Below are positions 50,377 through 59,400 of a DNA stretch of 64,000 nt, in pieces. How positions within the stretch are numbered: position 1 is the first letter of the stretch; every line of letters begins with the position of its first letter. Source of the stretch: JABAQJ01 sp046327745 (GTDB lineage Bacteria; Gemmatimonadota; Gemmatimonadetes; Gemmatimonadales; Gemmatimonadaceae); assembly GCA_046327745.1 (NCBI GenBank), contig JAXLXV010000007.1:124001-188000 (forward strand), in the 5' to 3' direction. The position numbers and the translations under genes are program-made. The notes below the pieces were generated by a model. That model did no database searches and was not told the origin of the DNA. It worked only from the letters and a program-made list of their open reading frames with translations.

Positions 50377-51841
50377 CGAACTTCCTCCCGCGGACGCGTC
50401 GCGTCCGCCCCTGACGCTGTCCGTCGAGGACATGCGGCGTCTGGGCTATCGCGCGGTGGACGAGATCATCGCCCATCTGGAAGGTCGGCGTGACCGGCGC
50501 GTGGCGAATGCACGGCCCCGCGCCGAGCTTGAGGCCACGTTCGGCCCTTTTCGCGATGCGCCCACGCCAATTGGCGAGGTCCTCGACCTGGTGTGCGGCG
50601 ACATCATGCCGTCGGTCACGCAGGTGGACCACCCGCGTTTCTTCGCTTTCGTACCTGGTCCTGGCAACTTCGTCGGAGCCATGGCGGATGCGCTCGCCGC
50701 CGGCTTCAACGTATTCGCGGCGCATTGGCTGCATGGGTCCGGGGCAGCCGCCGTGGAACTGCAAACCGTCGACTGGCTATGTCGCGAGTGTGGTCTGCCC
50801 GAAACGGCAGGCGGCTTGTTTGTAAGCGGCGGCTCCATGGCGAACCTGACGGCTCTGGCGGCGGCACGACGGGCGGTGCTGGGCGGCCCGGATGCCACCG
50901 CGGTGGTCTACGCATCGAATCAGACCCATAACTCGCTGGCCAAGGGCCTGCGGGTCATCGGGTTTTCGCAACATCAGATTCGCACGGTGGAGACCGATGA
51001 CGCGTTACGGTTGAGCATACCCGCCCTGGAGGCGGCCATCCGCGCCGATCTCGACGCGGGTCGCCGTCCCTTTTGCGTGGTGGCCAACGCCGGCACCACC
51101 AACACCGCCGCGGTGGATCCCATCCCGGGCATCGCAGATATCTGCGCGCGCCAAGGCATGTGGTTGCACGTGGATGGGGCGTATGGCGCCGCGGCCGTAC
51201 TGACGCCCCAGGGCCGAGCCATTCTGGCCGGACTGGAGCGGGCTGACTCGATCACCTTCGACCCCCACAAGTGGCTCTTCCAGCCATTCGAAATCGGCTG
51301 CGTGCTCGTCCGCGATCTTCGGCATCTCCGCCAGGCGTTTACGGTCCATGTGGGCGACCACGGCGAATATCTGGAAGACGTCCAGCGCATCATCGGGGAC
51401 GAGATGATCTTCTACGAGCATGGCGTGCAGCTGACGAGATCGTTCCGGGCGCTGAAGCTCTGGATGACACTCCGGGTCTTTGGCGTTCAGGCGATGCGCC
51501 AAGCGATTGCCCGCGGCATCGAACTGGCCGAGCTGACCGAACGCCTGCTGCGCGCCGACGGCCGATTCGAGATCGTGACACCGGCGCAACTCGGCATGGT
51601 CTCATTTGTCCCGGTCGCGCCGGAGAAGAACCGTGCCGACATGGACGTCTGGGTGAAGCGCATCACGGATGGAATCCTCACCGATGGCTTTGCCATGCTC
51701 ACGTCCACGCGGGTGCGTGACCGACATGTCCTGCGGATGTGCACCATCAATCCGCAGACATCGGACGACGATATTCGCGATACCGTGGCTCGGATTGCGA
51801 AGATTGCGGCTGACGAACGCGAACCCCTTGCCACCGCGTAA
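50369..51841 (+). CDS. Group II PLP-dependent decarboxylase, aromatic amino acid type
   Basis: About 490 residues. Fold-type I PLP enzyme of the aromatic-L-amino-acid-decarboxylase group: HPRFFAFVPGPGNFVG, a SGGSMANLTAL substrate loop, HVDGAYGAAA (the Asp contacts the pyridine nitrogen) and FDPHKWLFQPFE with the Schiff-base lysine. It differs from the decarboxylase at 15268, and LTLSVEDMRRLGYRAVDEI is the family N-terminus. The start is uncertain: a TTG at 50369 overlaps the LanC-like stop by 8 bp, and an ATG at 50432 would remove family residues. The overlap and same strand imply co-translation with the LanC-like gene; substrate unknown. Confidence 0.88.
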   Translation: MPNELPPADASRPPLTLSVEDMRRLGYRAVDEIIAHLEGRRDRRVANARPRAELEATFGPFRDAPTPIGEVLDLVCGDIMPSVTQVDHPRFFAFVPGPGNFVGAMADALAAGFNVFAAHWLHGSGAAAVELQTVDWLCRECGLPETAGGLFVSGGSMANLTALAAARRAVLGGPDATAVVYASNQTHNSLAKGLRVIGFSQHQIRTVETDDALRLSIPALEAAIRADLDAGRRPFCVVANAGTTNTAAVDPIPGIADICARQGMWLHVDGAYGAAAVLTPQGRAILAGLERADSITFDPHKWLFQPFEIGCVLVRDLRHLRQAFTVHVGDHGEYLEDVQRIIGDEMIFYEHGVQLTRSFRALKLWMTLRVFGVQAMRQAIARGIELAELTERLLRADGRFEIVTPAQLGMVSFVPVAPEKNRADMDVWVKRITDGILTDGFAMLTSTRVRDRHVLRMCTINPQTSDDDIRDTVARIAKIAADEREPLATA

Positions 51842-51873
51842 CGGGCGGATGCTGACGGAGTCAGCATCGCCCG
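51842..51873. terminator. Terminator-like hairpin between convergent genes
   Basis: GATGCTGAC at 51848-51856 pairs with GTCAGCATC at 51860-51868 (3-base loop). The stem extends through CGGGC at 51842-51846 with GCCCG at 51869-51873 around one bulged G. It lies between the decarboxylase (+) and transketolase (-). Confidence 0.65.
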
Positions 51874-51885
51874 CTTCCTACGCCG

Positions 51886-53919
51886 TCAGGATGGACGCGC
51901 CAGCCCCTTGGCCACGTCCACGATGTGCTGAACCGTCAGCCCAAATTCGGCGTACAGTTTCTGGTACGGCGCGGACGCACCAAAGTGATCCACACCGATC
52001 ATGACGCCCCGATCCCCGAGAAAGCGCGACCACGACATGGAGTGTGCGGCCTCCACGGCGACTCGCGGGATGCCCTCTGGCAACACGCCGGCGCGATACT
52101 CGTCGCTCTGCGCCAGAAACAACTCGTGACTCGGCATGCTCACCACCCGAGCGCAGATATCAAACTCGTCATCCAGTCGCTGCTGCGCGGCGAGTATGAG
52201 CTCCACCTCTGAGCCGCTGGCCAGCAACACCACGGCCGGACGGCCGCAAGAACACTCCACCAACACATAGCCGCCACGCGCGACCTCGGTGACGGGCGCC
52301 CGTCGCGGGTGGTCGATGAACTTCACCTTCTGGCGTGTCAGGGCCAGCGCGACCGGCCCAGAGGTGTGCTGGATGGCCACGCGCCACGCTTCGGCCGTCT
52401 CCGCGGCGTCCGCCGGCCGCAACACCGTGACGTTCGGCGTGCAGCGCAACGCGGTCAGGTGCTCGATCGGCTGATGCGTAGGCCCATCCTCGCCAAGGCC
52501 AATCGAGTCATGCGTGAACACATAGATGACCCGCTGGTGCATGAGTCCAGCCAGGCGAATGGCGGGCTTCATGTAGTCGCTGAACACCAGGAATGTGCCC
52601 CCATACGGGATCACCCCGCCATGAAGCGCCATGCCATTCATCATTGCCCCCATGGCGTGCTCACGAACGCCAAAGTGCACGTTGCGGCCGGCGGGGGTCT
52701 CTGGTGTGAACCGCGTCGCTTCCTTCAGCAAGGTGAGGTTCGAGCCCGTGAGATCCGCCGAGCCGCCCATCAACTCGGGCACCTTACCGGCGATCGCATT
52801 GAGGACGATTCCAGAGGCGGCGCGCGTCGCCATCGAACCGTTCTCCGTCGTAAAGGCTGGCAGGGCCTCCTGCCACCCCGTGGGCAGCTCCCCTCGCGAC
52901 CGGCGCCCGAACTCCTTCGCTTCCTCCGGATGGGCCTTCGCATAGGCGATCAGGGCGCGTCGCCATTGATCGTGATCGGCGGCGCCCCGGTCTCGGGCTG
53001 TTCGCCAGTGCTCGAGTGCGTTGGCTGGGACGTAAAACGGTTCCGTCCATGGCCAGTGCAAGTTCTGCTTGACCAGCAGGATCTCTGCCGCGCCTAACGG
53101 TTCGCCATGCGCCTTGGCTGTGTCTTGCCGGTTCGGCGAGCCGTAGCCGATATGCGTGCGGGTGATGACGAGAGTCGGTCGGTCGCGCTCGGCTCGTGCC
53201 TGTTCGATGGCGTGATCGATCGCTGCCGCGTCGTTCACGTCGTGAATGTGCAGGACCTGCCAGCCATACGCCTCGAAGCGCTCGGCGACATTGTCCGTGA
53301 ACGTCAGGTCCGTGGGACCATCGATGGAGATGCGGTTGTCATCGTAGAAGCCAATGAGCTTCCCGAGCCGGAAATGCCCGGCGAAACTGGCGGCTTCGTG
53401 GGAGATCCCTTCCATGAGGCAGCCGTCGCCGCAAATGAACCAGGTGGTGTGATCAACGACGGCGTGGCCGGGACGGTTGAAGCTGGCGGCCAAGTGGGCC
53501 TCGGCCGCGGCCATGCCGACCGCGTTGGCCAGCCCCTGCCCCAGTGGCCCAGTCGTCGTCTCCACACCGGGCGTGTGACCATACTCCGGGTGTCCGGGCG
53601 TGCGGCTTCCCCATTGGCGGAACGCCTTGAGGTCGTCCAGCGTCACATCGTAGCCGCTGAGGTACAACGACCCATACAGCAGCATCGACGCGTGACCGTT
53701 CGAGAGCACGAATCGGTCGCGATTGGGCCAAGTCGGGTCGGCAGGATTGTGCCGCATGTGCCGCGTAAACAGCGCGTACGCCAACGGTGCCAGGCCAAGG
53801 GGCGCACCGGGATGACCGCTGTCTGCCTGTTGGACCGCGTCGATAGCCAGCGTGCGTAGCGTGTTGATACACAGCTCGTCGAGCGACAAGTCAGTTGTCG
53901 CCTCGGCGGATGAGACCAC
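51886..53919 (-). CDS. tkt: Transketolase
   Basis: 677 residues, the usual size. Thiamine-diphosphate enzyme of the pentose phosphate pathway. Family motifs: QQADSGHPGAPLGLAPLAYALF near the start, the TPP/Mg motif GDGCLMEGISHEAASFAGH running to YDDNRISIDG, the central DSIGLGEDGPTHQPIEHL, and DHFGASAPYQKLY near the end. The start is placed at a GTG (53919) because GGGGAGGA (complement of 53924-53931) lies 4 bases upstream and the protein then begins at the family N-terminus. A start at 54063 would add 48 residues that do not look homologous. It is convergent with the decarboxylase and divergent from the M20 peptidase. Confidence 0.94.
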   Translation of the reverse strand: MVSSAEATTDLSLDELCINTLRTLAIDAVQQADSGHPGAPLGLAPLAYALFTRHMRHNPADPTWPNRDRFVLSNGHASMLLYGSLYLSGYDVTLDDLKAFRQWGSRTPGHPEYGHTPGVETTTGPLGQGLANAVGMAAAEAHLAASFNRPGHAVVDHTTWFICGDGCLMEGISHEAASFAGHFRLGKLIGFYDDNRISIDGPTDLTFTDNVAERFEAYGWQVLHIHDVNDAAAIDHAIEQARAERDRPTLVITRTHIGYGSPNRQDTAKAHGEPLGAAEILLVKQNLHWPWTEPFYVPANALEHWRTARDRGAADHDQWRRALIAYAKAHPEEAKEFGRRSRGELPTGWQEALPAFTTENGSMATRAASGIVLNAIAGKVPELMGGSADLTGSNLTLLKEATRFTPETPAGRNVHFGVREHAMGAMMNGMALHGGVIPYGGTFLVFSDYMKPAIRLAGLMHQRVIYVFTHDSIGLGEDGPTHQPIEHLTALRCTPNVTVLRPADAAETAEAWRVAIQHTSGPVALALTRQKVKFIDHPRRAPVTEVARGGYVLVECSCGRPAVVLLASGSEVELILAAQQRLDDEFDICARVVSMPSHELFLAQSDEYRAGVLPEGIPRVAVEAAHSMSWSRFLGDRGVMIGVDHFGASAPYQKLYAEFGLTVQHIVDVAKGLARPS

Positions 53920-54114
53920 GTGGTCCTCCCCGGGAGGGCTGAAGGGGGTGAGCGGCGCCACAGGTTGCGGCGAGACGCTTGTCTGAAAGGGAACGAACGT
54001 CACCAAAATTAGTCCAAACCAAGCCGCCGCGCTGCTGCCGGTGGCACTGACTCCATTGCACACGGCGCGGCGGCGCTACTCTCCCTCCGGAGCCTATGTC
54101 CCGCATATTACGAA
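53920..54114. promoter_or_regulatory. Divergent promoter region, transketolase / M20 peptidase
   Basis: 195 bp between the start codons. An AT-richer stretch at about 53998-54014 (ACCAAAATTAGTCC) is a candidate promoter element. Nothing else is distinctive. Confidence 0.35.
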
Positions 54115-55590
54115 ATGTCGAAATCTCAATACATGCCGCGGCCGAGCCGGCTCCGTTTGATGCTCGCAGCTGGACTCGCCACGATGGGTGCCCTGTTCGG
54201 AATGCCTGCCGACGTCACGGGCCAGGAAGTTGCGCCGCCCGCAGAACGCGAGCTGGCGCGCTCGATTTTGAAGGAGCTAATCGAGATCAACACCACACAA
54301 TCGGTCGGGAGTACGCGCAAGGCGGCCGAGGCGATGGCGGAGCGCGTGCGGTCGGCCGGGTACGACGCGCGGGACATTTCCATCGTTGGCCCCGAGGGCG
54401 AACGGAAGAGCCTAATCGTTAGGTTGCGGGGCAAGTCCGACGGGCCGGCGCGCAAGGCCTTGTTGTTGATGGCCCACACGGATGTGGTGGAGGCCAAGCG
54501 TGACGACTGGTCCAGCGATCCCTTTGTCTTTCGGGCCGACAGCGCCTCCTTCTACGGACGCGGCACCATAGACAACAAGTCAGGCGCGGCGATGCTCGTC
54601 GCCAACATGATGCGCTGGAAGCGCGAAGGCTTTGTGCCGGACCGCGACGTGATCATGTTGCTGACGACCGACGAAGAGACCGACGCCATCGCCGGTATCC
54701 AGTATGTGCTCAAGAACCATCGCGATCTGGTCGATGCCGAATTCTGCCTGAATACGGACGGGGGCGGCGTCGAGCTGAAAGACGGTAAGCCGAACCTGAA
54801 CGTAGTTGGAGCTGCCGAGAAGGTCTATCAGAGTTTCACGCTCGAGGTGCGGAACCGGGGTGGCCATTCGTCCGTGCCGCGTAAGGACAACGCGATCTAC
54901 CAGCTGTCCAAGGCGTTGGTGAAGCTGTCGGAGTATGCCTTCCCCGTGCAGCTCAACGATGTCACGCGGACCATGTTCGAGCGGTCAGGGAAAGTCGAAA
55001 AGGGCCAATTGGGAGCCGACATGCGCGCCGTGGCGACGTCCAACGGCAAGGCGCTTGGCGCGGTGCATCGGTTGGCGATGAGCCCGACCTACAATTCCTT
55101 GCTCCGCACCACCTGCGTGGCCACCATGCTGGACGGCGGGCACGCTGACAATGCCTTGCCGCAGCTGGCGCGGGCCACGGTGAATTGTCGCATGTTCCCG
55201 GGGTCAAAGGTCGAAGAGGTGCGCCAAGCGCTGGCCAAGGCGACCGGAGATACTGCGGTTGTTGTAAAGCCAATCGCACCGTTTGCCATCGAGAGCCCGG
55301 CATCGCCAATTCGGGCCGACCTGCTGGGCATCCTGGACCGGCTGACCGCCAGGTACTACGCCGGCGCCACGGTCGTACCGGCCATGGAGACCGGCGCTTC
55401 GGACGGACTTTTCCTACGCAACGCGGGCATCCCCACCTACAATACAGGGGCCATTGCCGGCGACCCCGACGACGACCGTGCGCACGGCCGCGATGAGCGG
55501 GTGTTGGAGAAGTCGTTCTACGATGCGACGCAGTTCTGGTACGACCTCGTGAAGTCGATCACGACACCCGGAGTCACCACCAAGAGCTGA
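54115..55590 (+). CDS. Exported M20-family metallopeptidase
   Basis: 491 residues with a signal peptide (RLRLMLAAGLATMGALFG, cleavage near VTGQ). Di-zinc exopeptidase of the M20/M25/M40 group, similar to carboxypeptidase G2 / PM20D1-like enzymes. Metal ligands appear in order: LLMAHTDVVE (H), FYGRGTIDNKSGAAM (D, bridging), TTDEETDAIAG (general base and ligand E), NTDGGG (D) and the C-terminal AHGRDERV (H). A dimerisation domain with RNRGGHSSVPRKDNAIY lies between. A shorter start at the second Met (54133) is possible. It is 3 bp upstream of the diguanylate cyclase-like gene. Confidence 0.9.
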   Translation: MSKSQYMPRPSRLRLMLAAGLATMGALFGMPADVTGQEVAPPAERELARSILKELIEINTTQSVGSTRKAAEAMAERVRSAGYDARDISIVGPEGERKSLIVRLRGKSDGPARKALLLMAHTDVVEAKRDDWSSDPFVFRADSASFYGRGTIDNKSGAAMLVANMMRWKREGFVPDRDVIMLLTTDEETDAIAGIQYVLKNHRDLVDAEFCLNTDGGGVELKDGKPNLNVVGAAEKVYQSFTLEVRNRGGHSSVPRKDNAIYQLSKALVKLSEYAFPVQLNDVTRTMFERSGKVEKGQLGADMRAVATSNGKALGAVHRLAMSPTYNSLLRTTCVATMLDGGHADNALPQLARATVNCRMFPGSKVEEVRQALAKATGDTAVVVKPIAPFAIESPASPIRADLLGILDRLTARYYAGATVVPAMETGASDGLFLRNAGIPTYNTGAIAGDPDDDRAHGRDERVLEKSFYDATQFWYDLVKSITTPGVTTKS

Positions 55591-55593
55591 ACC

Positions 55594-56508
55594 ATGGCGC
55601 ACCAGAGCAAGTCCCAGCCCAGTGCCCGGCACCGAAGTCTCGACGATCCCACCACCGCCCGAGACTTCCTGCGCGACGTGCAGGAAGGGGTCTATATCTC
55701 CGACCTCAAGGGGCATGTGCTGGACGCGAACCCCGCGTTCCTCGAGATCTTCGGCGTAGCGTCGCTGGACGAGCTGTCGGAAAAATCCGTGGTGGACTTC
55801 CTGGTGGACCCGGAGCGACGGTTGTTGGAGCTGTCGCTGCTCGAACGCGATGGTGCGGTCAAGGACTTCGAGCTGGAGATCCGCCGACCAGACGGGCAAC
55901 GACGCATGGTGCGCGACACGATGCACCGGGTGCGAGACCCGCGGTCAGGTGAGCTGTACATGCACGGCATCCTGGATGACATCACCCGTGCCAAGGAGAT
56001 GGAGGCACAGCTTCACGAGCAGCTGATTCGAGACGCCCTCACGGGGTGCTACAATCGCCGCTTTCTGCTGGACCTCGGCGAACGGATGCATGCCGAGGGT
56101 GAGCCCCGGTGGGGATGCATCTTCATCGACATCGACCACTTCAAGCTCTACAACGACACCTACGGCCACCGCAGTGGAGATCAGGTCCTGCAGAAGATCG
56201 CGCGCTTCCTTCTCCGTCAGGTGCGCGCCGAAGAGCCGGTCGTTCGCATTGGAGGCGACGAATTCCTGATCGTATTGGTTGGCGAGAACGCGTCGCGTAC
56301 CGAACACGTCGCCCAGCGGCTTCAACATGCCGCGGCGCGCAGTGCACCCGTCGCCTTCTCGCTCGGATGGGCCGAGCGACACGGGCACGAGTCCTTCGAC
56401 GCCACGGTGGATCGCGCGGACAAAAACCTGATTGGCGTCCGGGTGTTAACGCGCTCCGGCGACCACCCGAAGTTGCCGGACGAGATGGAGCGGCGAAAAT
56501 CGAGATAG
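55594..56508 (+). CDS. PAS-GGDEF diguanylate cyclase-like protein
   Basis: 304 residues, soluble. A PAS domain (about 25-130; GVYISDLKGHVLDANPAFLEIFG and a PAC-like GELYMHGILDDITRAKEME end) is followed by a GGDEF domain (about 140-290). Catalytic features are intact: DALTGCYNRRFL at the start, IFIDIDHFKLYNDTYGH for metal binding, and RIGGDEF at 218-224. The RxxD inhibitory site five residues before GGDEF reads RAEE, so product inhibition may be lost. It probably synthesises c-di-GMP in response to a signal sensed by the PAS domain. It starts 3 bp after the M20 peptidase stop. Confidence 0.9.
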   Translation: MAHQSKSQPSARHRSLDDPTTARDFLRDVQEGVYISDLKGHVLDANPAFLEIFGVASLDELSEKSVVDFLVDPERRLLELSLLERDGAVKDFELEIRRPDGQRRMVRDTMHRVRDPRSGELYMHGILDDITRAKEMEAQLHEQLIRDALTGCYNRRFLLDLGERMHAEGEPRWGCIFIDIDHFKLYNDTYGHRSGDQVLQKIARFLLRQVRAEEPVVRIGGDEFLIVLVGENASRTEHVAQRLQHAAARSAPVAFSLGWAERHGHESFDATVDRADKNLIGVRVLTRSGDHPKLPDEMERRKSR

Positions 56509-56571
56509 GGCGCGCTGTGCAAGTTGCCGAGCGACTGACGTCTCCTAGGCACACCCAGCCAGGAAGTCGCC

Positions 56572-58866
56572 ATGCGTGGTCTTCGCTATCTCATTGCCCT
56601 GCTATCTCTTCCAGTCGTGCTGGAAGCACAGGGCCGACTCATTCCGCGTCCCTGCGTCCAGCCGCCTCCCCGACCAGTTTGTCGCGAGTTTGAGAACTGC
56701 GCCATTCCGGTGGTGCCTTGTCCGCAGGGAAATCCGATCGTCCGCACGTCCAGCCAGGTTCGCGCTGAACTTGTTGGCCGTGCGGTTCGTTACGAGGTCA
56801 CGGAGACCTTCCTGAATCGCGGGCCCGCGGTTGGCGAGGCGGATTACGTGTTTCCGATCCCGGCAGGCGCCGCGTTCGAAGCCCTTCAGCTTTCGATTAA
56901 TGGAGAGATGGTCTCCGGCGAAACCCTTCCTGCGGACCAGGCGCGCTCGATCTACGAATCGATCGTTCGCCGCATGCGCGACCCGGCCCTGGTGGAATGG
57001 ATGGGAAGTGGCATGCTGCGCACCCGCATCTTCCCGATAGCGCCGGGCGAGGAGAAGAAGGTCGTCGTGCGCTTTCAGGCGCTGGCACGGCGCGAAGGGA
57101 GCGCCATCCGAGTGGATTACGTCCGCGGCACACAGCCAACGTCGACCACGCCGTCGCCGCGTCCGTTCATTCAGGACGCTGCGGTCCGGCGGTTCGACCC
57201 CGACAGCAACAACGAGAGCGCGGACGTCTTCACGTTGACGTACCCGCGGTCCGATGAGCTCGGCGAGGCCTATTCGCCGACTCATACGTTGCGCCGACGT
57301 GTGCGCGGGAACCAGTGGGTCGTGACCGCTGAGGGCGACTCGCGCGAATTGACGATCCTGCTTCCCCTCCGGAGACCAGACGCGGCCTCGATATCGGTGT
57401 TGGCGCATCGCCCCGATGCCTCCGAGGGCGGGTATGCGCTGATCGCGATCACACCGCCAGCTGCACCAGCGCGAACCACCCCGCGCGACGTGACGTTTGT
57501 GGTGGACGTATCGGGATCCATGCGCGGCGAGAAGTTGAGTCAGGCCAAGGCGGCGGGTCGGACGATTCTTGCTTCACTCAGCCCACGCGATCGCTTTCGC
57601 GTTGTTGACTTCTCCACGGACGTGCGTGCCTTCCGCGACGGGTGGACGGTCGCCAGCTCAGACAACCTGGCAGCCGCTCGGCGCTACCTGGACAACCTGC
57701 AAGCCGAAGGCTCCACGAACATTTCCGGCGCCCTGGAAGAGGCTCTGTCGACATCGTCGAGCGAAGGTCGCTTGCCCCTCGTGGTCTTTGTCACCGACGG
57801 CGAACCCACTATCGGCGAACGATCGCCGGACGCCATTGCCGCACGTGTCGGACGTCTGCGTCATGAGGCTCGACTGTTCACCTTTGGTGTGTCCGCCGAC
57901 GTCAATACCGGACTGATCGAACAACTCGCCCTGGAGGGGCGCGGCACCGCGCAATTCGTTCGCTCCGGCGAGTCAGTGGAGCGTGCGGTGACGCTGCTCG
58001 CCACGCGCTTGACCAGCCCGGTCATCACCGACGTGCGGGTTCGAGCGGACGGTGTCACGCTGCGACAGCTTCAACCACAACTGCCCACGGACCTGTACGC
58101 CGGCCAGGACCTGATCCTGCTCGCGCGCTACGAGGGCGACGGCGCGGCCACCATCCGATTGGATGGGCAAAGCGCTGATGGACCCGTGCACTGGTCCACA
58201 CCGGTGACGTTCCCAGCGCGTGACCGTGGGAATCCGTTTGTGGGACGCCTCTGGGCCGCCCAGCGTATTGGGTGGCTGGCCGCCGAACGACGCAAGAATG
58301 GCGGAACGCCCGAGCTGGACCAGGAGATCAAGTCGTTAGGCGAGCAGTTCGGTATTCCGACGGAATTCTCCTCATATCTCGTGGTGGAGCCGGGGATGAA
58401 CGTCCATGAGATGACCTCGGATGTGCGGCGGCGTGCGAGCACCAATGCCGCGCCGAACGCGCCCATGCCGGCATCGGCTGGAAGGGCGTCGGACGCCGAA
58501 GTGCGATTCGAGGCGGCCAAGTCGGCGGCTGGTCAGCGCGCTGCCACCAGTCTGGCCGCTGTGGATTCGATGAGCGCCGAACGGGACGATGCCGCCCAGA
58601 CCAAGCGCATTGGCCAGCGCATCTTCGTCCTCAAGAGCGGCGTGTGGACAGATGCCCGCTATGTTCCATCTATGACGGTGGTCCGCGTGAAACCCTACTC
58701 GCCCCTCTACTTCGCGTTGACCGGACGCCTTCCCGGCCTGGCCGATGCCCTGGTCGTTGGAGACTCGGCTTTGGTGGCGGGGCGCTCGACCGCGATCCTG
58801 ATCGCTGCCGACGGACTGGACGCGATGAATGAGCGGGAACTCACGGCGCTGGCGAGCAAGTGGTGA
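56572..58866 (+). CDS. Exported VIT/VWA domain protein
   Basis: 764 residues with a signal peptide (MRGLRYLIALLSLPVVLEAQ). An inter-alpha-trypsin-inhibitor VIT domain (about 45-190; SSQVRAELVGRAVRYEVTETFLNRGP, EADYVFPIPAGAAFEAL, MLRTRIFPIAPGEEKKV) precedes a von Willebrand A domain with an intact MIDAS (VVDVSGSM, D312-S314-S316). This is the architecture of bacterial VIT-VWA proteins thought to bind surface ligands. The C-terminal part (about 600-760) is unassigned. No LPxTG sorting signal is visible. It is followed after 3 bp by an ECF sigma gene, implying co-regulation; CCAGGAAG precedes the ATG. Confidence 0.87.
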   Translation: MRGLRYLIALLSLPVVLEAQGRLIPRPCVQPPPRPVCREFENCAIPVVPCPQGNPIVRTSSQVRAELVGRAVRYEVTETFLNRGPAVGEADYVFPIPAGAAFEALQLSINGEMVSGETLPADQARSIYESIVRRMRDPALVEWMGSGMLRTRIFPIAPGEEKKVVVRFQALARREGSAIRVDYVRGTQPTSTTPSPRPFIQDAAVRRFDPDSNNESADVFTLTYPRSDELGEAYSPTHTLRRRVRGNQWVVTAEGDSRELTILLPLRRPDAASISVLAHRPDASEGGYALIAITPPAAPARTTPRDVTFVVDVSGSMRGEKLSQAKAAGRTILASLSPRDRFRVVDFSTDVRAFRDGWTVASSDNLAAARRYLDNLQAEGSTNISGALEEALSTSSSEGRLPLVVFVTDGEPTIGERSPDAIAARVGRLRHEARLFTFGVSADVNTGLIEQLALEGRGTAQFVRSGESVERAVTLLATRLTSPVITDVRVRADGVTLRQLQPQLPTDLYAGQDLILLARYEGDGAATIRLDGQSADGPVHWSTPVTFPARDRGNPFVGRLWAAQRIGWLAAERRKNGGTPELDQEIKSLGEQFGIPTEFSSYLVVEPGMNVHEMTSDVRRRASTNAAPNAPMPASAGRASDAEVRFEAAKSAAGQRAATSLAAVDSMSAERDDAAQTKRIGQRIFVLKSGVWTDARYVPSMTVVRVKPYSPLYFALTGRLPGLADALVVGDSALVAGRSTAILIAADGLDAMNERELTALASKW

Positions 58867-58869
58867 CCT

Positions 58870-59400
58870 GTGAACGACGCTGAACTCGAACGGCTCTTTC
58901 GAACGTACCATACGGCGCTCGTGAGGTACCTCACCCGCCGCTTGGGCGACCGCGACTGGGCCGAGGAGATCGCGCAGGAAACCTTCCTGCGCGCTCTCCG
59001 GCAGGATCAACTCACCAGCGAGCGCTCATGGCTCTTCGCCGTGGCGACCAATCTTGTGCGCGACGAAGGACGCAAGCAGGAACGGCGCCGCCGCCACCTC
59101 GAACTGCTGGCCGCAGAGGAACGTGAGCGGCACGTTGAACCTGAACCAACCTCGCTGGAGCGGGCGCAAGAATCGGCCTTGGCACGCCGCGCGGTGGATG
59201 CCCTGGCTGAACGCGATCGCTTGGCGCTGCTCATGCGGGAAGAAGGTCTGGACTACCAGGAGATCGCGCAGGCCCTAGGCCTTTCCGCTGGCTCCGTCGG
59301 CACGACCCTGGCGCGCGCACGGCGCCGCCTGGCAGAGACGTATGACGCACTGCGCGCCGAAGAAACCCGGCGTGCTGGAGGTGGACATGCAACATCTTGA
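58870..59400 (+). CDS. ECF RNA polymerase sigma factor
   Basis: 176 residues. Region 2 (about 8-75: FRTYHTALVRYLTRRLGDRDWAEEIAQETFLRAL, then TSERSWLFAVATNLVRDEGR) and region 4 (about 105-160: DALAERDRLALLMREEGLDYQEIAQALGLSAGSVGTTLARARRRL) are complete. The start is GTG, 3 bp after the VIT/VWA gene. The end overlaps the zinc-finger anti-sigma gene by 14 bp, the usual sigma/anti-sigma coupling. Confidence 0.92.
   Translation: MNDAELERLFRTYHTALVRYLTRRLGDRDWAEEIAQETFLRALRQDQLTSERSWLFAVATNLVRDEGRKQERRRRHLELLAAEERERHVEPEPTSLERAQESALARRAVDALAERDRLALLMREEGLDYQEIAQALGLSAGSVGTTLARARRRLAETYDALRAEETRRAGGGHATS

Noticed and set aside
48949..51841. Possible lanthipeptide cluster around the LanC-like gene.
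   Set aside because: No dehydratase, precursor peptide or peptidase-containing transporter within the window, and the LanC-like protein is exported.
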